A DNA stretch of 26,844 bases from Nitrospirae bacterium UBA4572 (GTDB lineage: Bacteria; Nitrospirota; Leptospirillia; Leptospirillales; Leptospirillaceae), in assembly GCA_002387725.1 (NCBI GenBank), contig DGKK01000068.1:1-26844 (forward strand). The letters are read 5' to 3'. A program made the position numbers and the translations under genes. The notes below the pieces were generated by a model. That model did not search any database. It was not told where the DNA came from and saw nothing but the letters and a program-made list of their open reading frames with translations. Of the stretch, positions 1 to 7,840 are shown one piece after another. Position 1 is the first letter of the stretch. Each line of letters starts with the position of its first letter.

Positions 1-128
1 ATCCTTCCCCACATTCCGTCTCTCAATTTTGGAGCAAGGGGCACCGAGAAATGCCGTCAGAGCTTGAATTGGCGCGGAGGCTATGGGAAAATGAAAGGAG
101 AAATTGTTGGACAATGAGGGAGGTACTT

Positions 129-368
129 ATGCCAATCTATGAATATTCCTGCCATGCATGTGGAAATGTCTTTTCCTTGCTGCAATCGATCCGGACAGGC
201 CCCGGAGAGACCGCCTGCCCAAAATGCCAGAGCCTTGATCTGAGAAAGCTTCCATCCTCCTTTGCCAGTGCTGTCGCAGGAGCTCCGGGATCAGAATTTG
301 CCCCACCCGCCACAGCTCCCTCGGGCGGAGGAGGGGGGTGCTGCGGAGGTGGTTGCGGCTGCGGTTAA
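129..368 (+). CDS. FmdB-family zinc-ribbon protein with Gly/Cys-rich tail
   Basis: A 79-residue protein beginning MPIYEYSCHACGNVF, the signature N-terminus of the FmdB/CxxC_CXXC_SSSS putative regulatory family. Two CxxC pairs (SCHACG near residue 8 and ACPKCQ near residue 30) should form a zinc ribbon. The C-terminus is a low-complexity Gly/Cys run with five cysteines, which could bind additional metal. The frame stays open upstream to position 51, but I chose the ATG at 129: GAGGGAGG lies just before it and it gives the family's canonical N-terminus. The next gene, a lipoprotein, starts 39 bp downstream and may be cotranscribed. The family's exact role is unsettled; it was first linked to formamidase/amidase expression. 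Confidence 0.85.
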   Translation: MPIYEYSCHACGNVFSLLQSIRTGPGETACPKCQSLDLRKLPSSFASAVAGAPGSEFAPPATAPSGGGGGCCGGGCGCG

Positions 369-407
369 CGGGGATTCCCTTTCCTTATTTTTAACGAAAG
401 AAGACAG

Positions 408-977
408 ATGTTCAGGTTTCCGCATCAAAAAAGAAGTTTGGGAATTTCCGGGCTTCTCTTTGGTTTTTTGGTACTGTCTGCCTGCACAATCCGAACCCAT
501 TCTCCGCTAAAGTTCAATCCTCAGGCTCCCACAATTGAGGAAAAAAACGGCATCACCTATATCTATCTGCCGATCGAAATTGAGGACAAGGGCTCCCGAA
601 CCCTTCGGGTTCATCTTCGGGAGAATATTCTTGACCTGACGGCCAACGACCAACACTTCCGTCTTCGGGGAAAAAAGAGCTATACCTTTATCCTCCAGAA
701 TGCCAACAAGCCCTGGAAGGACATCTATCCTCGAGGGTGGCAGACGAAGTGGACCGACCATTACATGTCACATCAGGATTGGGTTGTTCCGGCCATTTCC
801 AAAAAGGTTGTGCCCCTTCTCTTTGTTCTGCCGGGTCCCCCGCCCTCTCCCCGCAAGCTAATTCTTCACCTCTCCTACTCCTATCCACAAACGGCAACAT
901 TCGACGAACTCCGTCTGGTTGTGCCCTTGCCGGGAGGAGCACAACCGACCAATCACTACTCCTCCTCGGGAGACTAG
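408..977 (+). CDS. Putative lipoprotein of unknown function
   Basis: A 189-residue protein. The N-terminus has a basic stretch (HQKR), a hydrophobic core at about residues 11-24 and a lipobox LSAC with the lipidation cysteine at residue 26, so export and lipid anchoring are predicted. The mature part is hydrophilic with many aromatic residues (for example WKDIYPRGWQ and YSYPQT) and looks like a beta-rich periplasmic domain, but I recognise no family. The ATG is preceded by a purine-rich GAAAGAAG. Its stop is followed within about 40 bp by a strong hairpin shared with the convergent peroxiredoxin gene. Confidence 0.75.
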   Translation: MFRFPHQKRSLGISGLLFGFLVLSACTIRTHSPLKFNPQAPTIEEKNGITYIYLPIEIEDKGSRTLRVHLRENILDLTANDQHFRLRGKKSYTFILQNANKPWKDIYPRGWQTKWTDHYMSHQDWVVPAISKKVVPLLFVLPGPPPSPRKLILHLSYSYPQTATFDELRLVVPLPGGAQPTNHYSSSGD

Positions 978-1011
978 AGACGCCCTGGCTTCCGATAGAT
1001 TAGCTTCCAAC

Positions 1012-1042
1012 AAAAAAGGCCTTCCCGAAGGAAGGCCTTTTT
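1012..1042. terminator. Bidirectional intrinsic terminator
   Basis: A perfect 8-bp stem (GGCCTTCC / GGAAGGCC, positions 1018-1025 and 1030-1037) with a CGAA loop, flanked by an A6 run on the left and a T5 run on the right, so it can work on both strands. It sits between the stop codons of the lipoprotein (+) and the peroxiredoxin (-). Confidence 0.9.
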
Positions 1043-1063
1043 CTACTGGGTCCCTAGGAAGGA

Positions 1064-1525
1064 CTAAGCGATCTTCTTCAAGGCCTCCAGGATCTCTTGA
1101 TCATCCCGAGCCGTCAGAATCTCCTGAACCTTGACGTAGCGAACAATCCCTTCCTTGTCGACGATGACGGTGGCTCTCTTGTTGATATTGGCTTCTTCGA
1201 TATAGAGACCATAGGCCTTGCAAACGGTCCTCTTAATGTCGGAAAGCAACGTCTGCTTCAGCTTAAGGGCATCTTTCCATGCCTTATGACAGAATGTACT
1301 GTCGGTGCTGATGCCAAAAATCACTGCGTTCGCGTCGTCGAAGCGAGGAAGATCATTGGAAAAACATGTGTTTTCGTTCGTACAGATCGGGCTCCAGTCG
1401 AGAGGATAAAACGCCAGAACAACATTCTTTTTCCCACGGAAAGATGACAGAGTCACAGCCTTCTTGTCCTGGTCCTCCAGGGTAAAGTCCGGAGCCTTAT
1501 CTCCCACTTTAATTTCTGCCGACAT
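1064..1525 (-). CDS. Peroxiredoxin (AhpC/TSA family)
   Basis: A 153-residue thiol peroxidase predicted to reduce hydrogen peroxide and organic peroxides. The peroxiredoxin signature PxxxS/TxxC is present (YPLDWSPICT), placing the peroxidatic cysteine at residue 48. Further cysteines at 54, 79 and 102 could act as resolving residues; C54 is one residue further away than the resolving Cys of typical PrxQ/BCP, so the subclass is uncertain. The frame is open 14 codons further upstream, but the ATG at 1525 has GAAGGAG at ideal spacing and gives the usual N-terminus (VGDKAPDFTL). It lies 85 bp downstream of sucD on the same strand and may be read from the rTCA operon. Protection of oxygen-sensitive Fe-S and CoA enzymes is a plausible role (inference). 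Confidence 0.9.
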   Translation of the reverse strand: MSAEIKVGDKAPDFTLEDQDKKAVTLSSFRGKKNVVLAFYPLDWSPICTNENTCFSNDLPRFDDANAVIFGISTDSTFCHKAWKDALKLKQTLLSDIKRTVCKAYGLYIEEANINKRATVIVDKEGIVRYVKVQEILTARDDQEILEALKKIA

Positions 1526-1610
1526 ATTTTCTCCTTCATGCGTTTTGTGTTCAGGGTCAACGTTCAAGAATCATTCCTGTTGCGGCAAGGATGGCCGCTA
1601 TTGATGCGAC

Positions 1611-2528
1611 CTAGTGACAGGTCGGCACACGCCGGTAATCTCCCTTGGACAGGGTTTCGGCAACCGTCTTCCCAATAATCGAGGGATTGTCGACGACGAT
1701 GATTCCATAGGACTCCAGCGCCTTCATCTTGTCCCGAGCCGATCCCTTTCCTCCGGAAACAATTGCACCGGCATGCCCCATACGCCGCCCTGGAGGAGCG
1801 GTCAAGCCCGCAATAAAACCGATCACGGGTTTTGTCATATGCGCCCGAGCGAAGGCCGCAGCTCGTTCCTCGTCATCTCCCCCAATCTCGCCGATCATAA
1901 CGATGGCCTCAGTCTCGGGATCCTTTTCAAAAAGGGCAAGGACATCCAGAAAGTTAAGGCCTCTAACGGGATCTCCTCCGATTCCGACGCAGGTTGATTC
2001 GCCAAGGCCCAACTGGGTCAACTGCCAGACCGCTTCATAGGTCAGGGTCCCACTCCGTGAGACAACCCCAACCTTACCTCTTTTGTGGATGTATCCCGGC
2101 ATAATCCCGATTTTTGCCCCATCCGGTGTAATGATGCCCGGACAGTTTGGCCCGATAAGACGGACTGTCTCGCCCTCTTCATGTCGGATATCGAGGATGC
2201 GGCGAACCCTCATCATGTCCTGAACAGGAATTCCCTCGGTGATGCAAACGATAAGCTCGACTCCTGCATCGGCGGCTTCAAGAATGGCATCGGCAGCAAA
2301 CGCGGGGGGAACGAAAATGAGAGAGACATCCGGATGGACGGCATCTACAGCATCCCGAACAGAATCCCATACAGGGAAACCTTCATGGACAGTCCCCCCC
2401 TTTCCCGGAGTCACACCCCCCAAGACCCGTGTTCCATATTCCCGACAGGCGGTCGCATGGTAGCTTCCTTCCTTGCCTGTAATTCCCTGGACGATGACCC
2501 GCGTCGATCGGTCAACAAGAATACTCAT
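1611..2528 (-). CDS. sucD: Succinyl-CoA synthetase alpha subunit
   Basis: A 305-residue CoA-binding subunit of the ADP-forming succinate-CoA ligase. Visible are the N-terminal CoA-binding Rossmann region (QGITGKEGS at 14-22, VTPGKGG at 39-45), the GPNCPG motif at 126-131, the ligase segment VVSRSGTLTYE, and the phosphohistidine loop GHAGAIVSGGKG with His252. Length is close to the usual ~290 residues. It starts on an ATG with AAAGGAG and overlaps the sucC stop by 4 bp (ATGA), so translation is probably coupled. In the rTCA direction the enzyme makes succinyl-CoA from succinate; the fumarate reductase genes directly upstream support this. It is paralogous to ccsB about 8 kb away. Confidence 0.93.
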   Translation of the reverse strand: MSILVDRSTRVIVQGITGKEGSYHATACREYGTRVLGGVTPGKGGTVHEGFPVWDSVRDAVDAVHPDVSLIFVPPAFAADAILEAADAGVELIVCITEGIPVQDMMRVRRILDIRHEEGETVRLIGPNCPGIITPDGAKIGIMPGYIHKRGKVGVVSRSGTLTYEAVWQLTQLGLGESTCVGIGGDPVRGLNFLDVLALFEKDPETEAIVMIGEIGGDDEERAAAFARAHMTKPVIGFIAGLTAPPGRRMGHAGAIVSGGKGSARDKMKALESYGIIVVDNPSIIGKTVAETLSKGDYRRVPTCH

Positions 2529-3712
2529 TTGGCTCCTTTCACGGCCTGGACAATTTTCTGGGCTCCCTCGAAGAGTTCTTCTGCTACCTGGAGGTCAAGA
2601 CCTGACTCACGAAGCATCTCCCGTCCTTCCTTGGCATTCGTTCCCTGAAGTCGGACCACCAGGGGAACATGGAGCTTCACGTCCTTGGCAGCGGCGATGA
2701 TTCCTCCGGCAATTCGCTCACACCGAACAATCCCGCCAAAAATATTGACAAAGATTCCTTTGACCTCCGGATCGCCCAGAAGGATGCGGAAGGCTTGTTC
2801 CACGGTTTCCTTGCTCGCACCGCCACCCACATCGAGGAAGTTAGCAGGAGTTCCACCGGCAAGGGCAATAACATCCATGGTGGCCATTGCCAACCCGGCT
2901 CCATTGACCATGCAGGCAATGGAACCATCAAGCTTCACATAGTTGAGGCGATGTTTAGAGGCCTCGATCTCCAGTTCATTTTCCTCGAAGAGGTCCCGGA
3001 GGGCCAGAATCTTTTCCTGACGATAAAGGGCGTTGTCATCGAAGGACACTTTGGCATCAAGGGCCAAAAGTCGCCCATCCCCGGTTTGGATGAGAGGATT
3101 GATCTCGACCATCATGCAATCTGTGTCGAGAAAGAATCGGTAGAGATTGGCCAAAAGAGTCGAAAAGGAGCCATAGAGCGTGATCGGCAGGCCGAGGAAA
3201 GAGGCGACACGGCGACCGACAAAGGACTTGCACCCCATCTCCGGATCCACGGAAAGAGTCAATATTTTTTCCGGATGAGCTGCCGATACCTCTTCAATCT
3301 CCATTCCCCCTTCGGTACTGGCCAGAATCGAGATCCGCCGGCTGGAACGATCAAGCACCAGACTCAGATAAAATTCTCGCGCAATCTGAGCTCCTTCTTC
3401 GATCCATACCTTTCGGACAAGTCGTCCTTCCGGACCAGTCTGATGGGTCACGAGGGTCTTACCCAGAAGAGCCTCAACATATCCAGGGATTTCCGAAACG
3501 CTTTTGGCGATCTTTACCCCACCGGCCTTTCCGCGTCCTCCCGCATGAATCTGAGCCTTGACAGCATAGACAGCAGAAGATCCGGAAAAAATCCCGGACT
3601 TTTCCGAAATCAGCCTCCGAGCCTCTTCGGGAGAATCAACAACAACCCCCGAAGGAACCGCCACCCCATAGCTCCTAAAAAGCTCCTTGGCCTGATACTC
3701 ATGAATGTTCAA
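2525..3712 (-). CDS. sucC: Succinyl-CoA synthetase beta subunit
   Basis: A 395-residue ATP-grasp subunit, full length for SucC. The N-terminus MNIHEYQAKELFRSYGV is textbook for the family. HAGGRGKAGGV (nucleotide-binding), MVEINPL (metal/nucleotide site) and the C-terminal NIFGGIVRCERIAGGI are all present. The start codon is TTG at 3712, supported by AGGAGA five bases upstream and by family alignment of the first residues. It lies 35 bp after frdA and overlaps sucD by 4 bp, so frdB-frdA-sucC-sucD looks like one operon covering fumarate to succinyl-CoA. Confidence 0.93.
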   Translation of the reverse strand: MNIHEYQAKELFRSYGVAVPSGVVVDSPEEARRLISEKSGIFSGSSAVYAVKAQIHAGGRGKAGGVKIAKSVSEIPGYVEALLGKTLVTHQTGPEGRLVRKVWIEEGAQIAREFYLSLVLDRSSRRISILASTEGGMEIEEVSAAHPEKILTLSVDPEMGCKSFVGRRVASFLGLPITLYGSFSTLLANLYRFFLDTDCMMVEINPLIQTGDGRLLALDAKVSFDDNALYRQEKILALRDLFEENELEIEASKHRLNYVKLDGSIACMVNGAGLAMATMDVIALAGGTPANFLDVGGGASKETVEQAFRILLGDPEVKGIFVNIFGGIVRCERIAGGIIAAAKDVKLHVPLVVRLQGTNAKEGREMLRESGLDLQVAEELFEGAQKIVQAVKGAK

Positions 3713-3747
3713 AAGACTCTCCTGCGTTAATGTGAATGGATTTCCGT

Positions 3748-5343
3748 TTAGGTTCCCTGGCGACGATAGTCGGGGAAGAGGACTGGCGCCATGGGACGTT
3801 CTTCAGTGGAAAAGGCTGAACTCAGCTCCTCCTCAAAGCGATCGACGTGCGCAAGGCTCGCTTCCCGCCATGAAAAGGCAGGACGATTCATGGCAAGATT
3901 CGCCGCCTCAACACCGGCTCGTCGGCCAAAGACAAAGAGCTCAAGCAAAGAGTTCCCCATTAGGCGATTTGTCCCGTGGAGCCCCCCCGAAGCTTCTCCC
4001 GCGACAAGAAGATGAGACACGGATGTCCGGGTCTGAGCATCGATCCGAATTCCTCCATTCTGATAGTGCAGCGTAGGATAGACAAGAATCGGCCGTTTCG
4101 TCGGATCGACATGGTGACGCTTCATCAGCTTCAGGATGTTCGGAAAGCGTTTTTCCACGGTCCCCTCTCCGGAGTCTCGATCAATGGCAACAAGGTCGAG
4201 GTAAACGCCTGATGTGCCTTGAGGTGTCTTGACTCCACGCCCTTCAGCACATTCCCGAATAATTGCAGAAGCCACGACATCACGCGTCTCAAGCTCATTG
4301 ACAAACCGTTTTCCCAAACGATTGTACATGCGAGCTCCCGCTCCCCGGACCGCCTCTGTGATCAGCATGCCGGCCATTTCGGAAGGGAACATCACTCCGG
4401 TTGGATGGAATTGAAAGCTCTCGGGATGAACAAGGGGGATGCCCATGCGGTAGGCCATGGTCAACCCATCGGCGGTCGCACCAAAATGGTTCGATGTGGC
4501 AAATCCTGACAGATGAAGGCGACCGGCCCCACCTGTCGCTAGAATCACTGACTTGGCCTTGACATAGATATGACGACGGCTGTCCAGGTCATAGAGAACC
4601 GCTCCGGCACAGCTTCCTTCCGGACCGGAGATCAGTTCAATCGCAGGGGAGAATTCAAGAATTTCGACCGGAGCATTGACCACATCTTCCTTGAGAACGC
4701 GGATGAGCTCAAGACCGGTGTAATCCTTGGCAGAAATCAGACGAGGACGTGACGTCCCCCCTCCTTTTCTGAGGGACAATCCCCCTTGAGGATCCCGGTC
4801 GAAGAGGATTCCTCGGGAGACCAGCCACTCGACCATTTCAGGACCTTCGGAAACCAGGACTGAAAGAAGCGAAGGATCATTGGCTCCATGCCCCCCCCGA
4901 AAGGTGTCACGAAAATGGATAACGGGGCTGTCCTCTTCTCCAAGAGCCGTCTGGATGCCGCCCTCTGCCATAACGGTATTGGAGTCACCGACTCTCAGCT
5001 TGGTGGCAAGAAGAACACTCCGCCCCTCCTTCGCCGCAAAGAGAGCTGCCGTTATTCCGGCGCCTCCACCGCCAAGGATCAGAATATCCACATCATGGTC
5101 TGGATGGTCCGGAAGGGTTCTCGGGGCCGGAAGCCGGCTTCGAGATTCCAGAATATCCGCTATTTCCCGAGGAACGACAGCACCCTTGTTCGTACCGACC
5201 TTAAGAGTCGCCTTTCCGTCCGGGCGATAGTCCGGATAATAAGAGGAAAGAAGGCGCAATCTATCCTCTTGAGAAAGTGCGGGGGGAGGAGAGTCATCGA
5301 AGGCTGGAGTGCTGGAGTAAAAGGTTTCCACAAGATCAGCCAT
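3748..5343 (-). CDS. frdA: Fumarate reductase/succinate dehydrogenase flavoprotein subunit (atypical)
   Basis: A 531-residue FAD protein. The Rossmann motif GGGGAGITAALFA is at about 91-103, substrate-site segments are FHPTG (312-316) and TEAVRGAGARMYN (329-341), and HYQNGGI and HGTNRLMGNSLLE form the FAD-capping/C-terminal region. Three oddities are visible. The covalent-FAD histidine of SdhA/FrdA (SHT) is asparagine here (SNTVMAEGG, N122), as in L-aspartate oxidase, so flavin is probably non-covalent. About 85 residues precede the FAD motif. The C-terminal helical domain is much shorter than in E. coli FrdA. In rTCA context it should reduce fumarate to succinate. Its ATG directly abuts the frdB stop. 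NadB-like or thiol:fumarate reductase-like alternatives cannot be excluded, but the frdB neighbour argues for a two-subunit fumarate reductase. Confidence 0.85.
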   Translation of the reverse strand: MADLVETFYSSTPAFDDSPPPALSQEDRLRLLSSYYPDYRPDGKATLKVGTNKGAVVPREIADILESRSRLPAPRTLPDHPDHDVDILILGGGGAGITAALFAAKEGRSVLLATKLRVGDSNTVMAEGGIQTALGEEDSPVIHFRDTFRGGHGANDPSLLSVLVSEGPEMVEWLVSRGILFDRDPQGGLSLRKGGGTSRPRLISAKDYTGLELIRVLKEDVVNAPVEILEFSPAIELISGPEGSCAGAVLYDLDSRRHIYVKAKSVILATGGAGRLHLSGFATSNHFGATADGLTMAYRMGIPLVHPESFQFHPTGVMFPSEMAGMLITEAVRGAGARMYNRLGKRFVNELETRDVVASAIIRECAEGRGVKTPQGTSGVYLDLVAIDRDSGEGTVEKRFPNILKLMKRHHVDPTKRPILVYPTLHYQNGGIRIDAQTRTSVSHLLVAGEASGGLHGTNRLMGNSLLELFVFGRRAGVEAANLAMNRPAFSWREASLAHVDRFEEELSSAFSTEERPMAPVLFPDYRRQGT

Positions 5344-6030
5344 CTAAGATCGGACCTCACATTCTTTCTTGAGTTCGTCGGGAGTCAGGGATTCAAGTCG
5401 CTTGAGGTCTCCCTCGAACGTTCCTGAATGAATCTGGTCAAGTCGATGTCTGAGATTCGGAGGGAAGGGGAGCTCTTTTGCCCCGTAGGCACGACGGGCA
5501 TAGAGGGCAATTTCATGGGGGGCCATTTCTGCAATGCAGCGAGACACACACAAGCCGCACATGACGCAGCTGAAAGTGAGGTCTGCCACTGCCTTGAAGT
5601 CTCCGAAGTTTGCACGCCAGACGGAATCGCGCACATCTATTCCCTGGGGACAGACCTCCGTGCAGGCATTGCAATTACGACATGTGGCAGACTCCGGATA
5701 ATAGGTGAAGAGCTCTTCTTTCGGATCGGTCAGCCCCGCAACATCATAATGAGCACGCTGGATGGGATAGGAATCCAGCATGGAAAAGCTCATTCCTTCC
5801 GAGACTAGTGTTTGGCATGCCAAGGCATTTCTGAGACGGAAATCTCCCTCAATGCGGTAGACCGTTGCGCAGGCCCCACAAACGCCTCCGAGACACCCCA
5901 CCCCATGGATGACCTCATGGCCGGTATACCACATTGCCTGAACCATGGTCGACCCTTGGGGAACACTATATTCCCGACCGTTAATGGACACACGGACCAT
6001 TGTCCCTGTCTCTTCATTCTGACTATCCAT
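5344..6030 (-). CDS. frdB: Fumarate reductase/succinate dehydrogenase iron-sulfur subunit
   Basis: A 228-residue electron-transfer subunit. The N-terminal plant-type ferredoxin domain has C46, C51, C54 and C72 for a [2Fe-2S] cluster (GCLGGVCGACAT). The C-terminal domain has two complete CxxCxxCxxxC motifs (C117/120/123/127 and C155/158/161/165), suggesting two [4Fe-4S] clusters, whereas canonical SdhB/FrdB has one [4Fe-4S] and one [3Fe-4S]. ATG with GGGAGG six bases upstream. It is first in frdB-frdA-sucC-sucD. No cytochrome b or other recognisable membrane-anchor gene is adjacent, so the physiological electron donor is not evident. Confidence 0.88.
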   Translation of the reverse strand: MDSQNEETGTMVRVSINGREYSVPQGSTMVQAMWYTGHEVIHGVGCLGGVCGACATVYRIEGDFRLRNALACQTLVSEGMSFSMLDSYPIQRAHYDVAGLTDPKEELFTYYPESATCRNCNACTEVCPQGIDVRDSVWRANFGDFKAVADLTFSCVMCGLCVSRCIAEMAPHEIALYARRAYGAKELPFPPNLRHRLDQIHSGTFEGDLKRLESLTPDELKKECEVRS

Positions 6031-6092
6031 GGTTGCCTCCCGAAAGCCTACCCAATTGCTGACCTTTACACCCCTGGAAACAAAACGAAGAA

Positions 6093-6112
6093 ATGCCCGG
6101 GTGACGGGGCAT
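6093..6112 (-). terminator. Possible weak stem-loop upstream of frdB
   Basis: A 6-bp stem (ATGCCC / GGGCAT) with an 8-nt GC-rich loop. On the minus strand it is followed by TTCTTCGTTTTG. It lies between the PsiE-like stop and the frdB start and could end the upstream transcript or form part of the frdB leader. The stem is short, so support is weak. Confidence 0.3.
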
Positions 6113-6253
6113 CCCCGCTAATATCCAAAGCTGATTCGGCAAGAACATGTGAAAAGAGATTGATGGTCAATATTACCAAAGTATCCCAAGACAATTCAAT
6201 TGGAGGACACGCACCATTCGCTCATTTCTTCGATAATAAATCATTAACAGAGC

Positions 6254-6814
6254 TTACTTTCCTTGCCTCTTTCCAGCATCGTCCTTTCGCCGGCGATACC
6301 ACCCTCCCGGAAGAGTGGGATCGAGGAAGGGTTTCTTTTCCTTGGCACCGCTTGAGGGATGATAGCGAATGGCAATGACGCGCAAAAACGTCAGTGCAAG
6401 CAGAACCATCACCAGCTCGACATATCTCGATAGCGGCTCATTGGAAAACCAGGTGACAAGGGTCTCGGACAAGAGAACTGCCAGAACAGAATCAACGATG
6501 TAGGTAACCTTTACCCGACCCAAAGTAAAGTACGTCAAAATGGTTCGCGAGACTTCAAGAAGCGCAAGCAAGAGAAGAATATTAACAATCATCGACTTGA
6601 GCAGGGAAAGAAGCCCTCGCTGCGCATGAATGAAGGCCTGCTCGATTGTCTCCCAAATCCCCCAAACCATGGCAAGAAATTGCACGAGAAGGAGCGTCAA
6701 AAGGACGAGCTTGACACCTCCCAGATACCAGGAAGGAAATTTTTGCTCTATTTCTTCCAGCTGGGGAGGAATCGCAGGATTGGGGGAGGGCTCTTCTGGC
6801 ACGGACCACCTCAT
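6254..6814 (-). CDS. PsiE-family four-helix membrane protein
   Basis: A 186-residue protein with four predicted transmembrane segments at roughly 33-55, 72-95, 103-122 and 132-150, short loops and a basic C-terminal tail (WYRRRKDD). This layout matches the phosphate-starvation-inducible PsiE family, whose biochemical function is unknown. The start is uncertain: the ATG at 6814 has no good Shine-Dalgarno sequence and a GTG lies four codons inside. It sits alone between the citryl-CoA lyase terminator and the frdBA operon. Its position just ahead of a fumarate reductase without an anchor is suggestive, but nothing in the sequence shows heme or quinone binding. Confidence 0.7.
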   Translation of the reverse strand: MRWSVPEEPSPNPAIPPQLEEIEQKFPSWYLGGVKLVLLTLLLVQFLAMVWGIWETIEQAFIHAQRGLLSLLKSMIVNILLLLALLEVSRTILTYFTLGRVKVTYIVDSVLAVLLSETLVTWFSNEPLSRYVELVMVLLALTFLRVIAIRYHPSSGAKEKKPFLDPTLPGGWYRRRKDDAGKRQGK

Positions 6815-6917
6815 TTATCGAGAAGGATGATTGAGAAAAAAAGGAAAAAGACAAGATATGCCATGAAACCTATTCCAAGAATGACTCATGTGTGTTTCGG
6901 CAATATCAGGAGCCACA

Positions 6918-6946
6918 GAAAATCGGAGGGGACGAACGTCCCCTCC
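6918..6946 (-). terminator. Intrinsic terminator of citryl-CoA lyase gene
   Basis: A perfect 9-bp GC-rich stem (GGAGGGGAC / GTCCCCTCC, 6925-6933 and 6938-6946) with a 4-nt loop; on the minus strand it is followed by GATTTTC. It lies 12 bp after the stop of the citryl-CoA lyase gene. Confidence 0.8.
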
Positions 6947-6958
6947 TGGTAAGAAAGA

Positions 6959-7756
6959 CTAACGGGTTCCGGGAACAGGGCGAACAGGGGTCCCATCATA
7001 GGCATAGGTTCCCTCTTCGAGTCGTCGAAATGGTTTTTCGCGTTCCCACTCCTCAACCACATGGGCAACAAGACCCGGGATTCGACCGATGATAAAAAGT
7101 CCCTTTCCATTTTTCCAGGAAAGGCCCATCTCTGAAATTACCGCAGCAATCATTCCATCGACGTTCAAAGGAAGATTCTTTCCGCTCTTCGCTTCAAGTT
7201 CATCCTGGACGGCAACGGCAAATTCGACAAAACGCCCCATATATCCATACTCCTTGGCAAGTTCAAGAAGTCGGAGGGTTCGGGGATCACGCTTGTATAA
7301 TTTGTGACCATAGCCTGGAAGCCGCTTTTTCTTCTTGTCGAACTCCTCAACGACCGCCTTGGCATGGGCTCGAATATCAACAACATCAGCCGGGAAGTTT
7401 TCCTGATAGATCCGGGCGCACTGCTCGATTGCCCCTCCATGTGAATCTCCCAGAGTCAGAACCCCGGCACCCACGGCTGCATTGAGTGGATTTCCTCCGG
7501 AGAAAACCGTTCTTGCCGCCACGACTGAAGGTGGTCCGATTCCATTATCGATGCAAGCCACCAACATTGCTTCCATCATCTTTTTCTCGCGCTCTGAGGG
7601 TAGCTCTCCCTTCAGGATCAGGAAAATGGCTTCGGCAAAAGACACTCGTCCCACAAGATCGTCGAGGGGATACCCTCGAACCACCGGCTTTCCATCCACC
7701 TGCCCGCCAACGCGGGTTTTCCAGTTCAGTTCCTTTCCTTGTGGCTCCTTACTCAT
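6959..7756 (-). CDS. ccl: Citryl-CoA lyase (short citrate-synthase-fold protein)
   Basis: A 265-residue protein with the citrate-synthase catalytic residues but without the large N-terminal domain of citrate synthase (usually ~370-430 aa). The apparent triad is H106 (GDSHGGAIE), H151 (GYGHKLYK) and D200 (NVDG). This size and layout match stand-alone citryl-CoA lyase of Aquificales and the C-terminal part of ATP-citrate lyase. It should cleave citryl-CoA to acetyl-CoA and oxaloacetate, the second step of two-step citrate cleavage in the rTCA cycle; ccsAB upstream would supply citryl-CoA. ATG with AAAGGA upstream. Hairpin terminators flank it on both sides, so it probably forms its own transcript or is read at reduced level from acn. 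A citrate-synthase-like condensing activity in the reverse direction is the main alternative. Confidence 0.87.
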   Translation of the reverse strand: MSKEPQGKELNWKTRVGGQVDGKPVVRGYPLDDLVGRVSFAEAIFLILKGELPSEREKKMMEAMLVACIDNGIGPPSVVAARTVFSGGNPLNAAVGAGVLTLGDSHGGAIEQCARIYQENFPADVVDIRAHAKAVVEEFDKKKKRLPGYGHKLYKRDPRTLRLLELAKEYGYMGRFVEFAVAVQDELEAKSGKNLPLNVDGMIAAVISEMGLSWKNGKGLFIIGRIPGLVAHVVEEWEREKPFRRLEEGTYAYDGTPVRPVPGTR

Positions 7757-7792
7757 CCGGATTCCTTTCGATAAAGTGATCGGGAAAAAGGC

Positions 7793-7822
7793 AAAAAAAG
7801 GGGACCGTATTGAACGGTCCCC
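7793..7822 (-). terminator. Intrinsic terminator after aconitase
   Basis: A perfect 9-bp stem (GGGGACCGT / ACGGTCCCC, 7800-7808 and 7814-7822) with a 5-nt loop; on the minus strand it is followed by a run of seven T. It lies in the 84-bp gap between the aconitase stop and the citryl-CoA lyase start. Confidence 0.9.
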
Positions 7823-7840
7823 CGAGTGTGTAGCAGGATC

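Noticed and set aside
1..128. N-terminal extension of the FmdB-like protein starting at position 51
   Set aside because: The internal ATG at 129 has GAGGGAGG and gives the family's invariant MPIYEY start; the extension has no homology pattern.
2669..3730. 353-codon open frame on the + strand
   Set aside because: Exactly antisense to sucC, whose sequence is clearly conserved; low-complexity translation with no domain.
6131..6143. A 13-base word (CTTGCCGAATCAG) shared, on opposite strands, by the frdB leader and the tRNA-Cys promoter (24741-24753)
   Set aside because: Several 13-base matches are expected by chance in a window of this size, and the frdB copy lacks a properly spaced -10 box.
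6959..7756. Annotation as a full citrate synthase
   Set aside because: At 265 residues it lacks the large N-terminal domain and fits stand-alone citryl-CoA lyase better, especially next to ccsAB.
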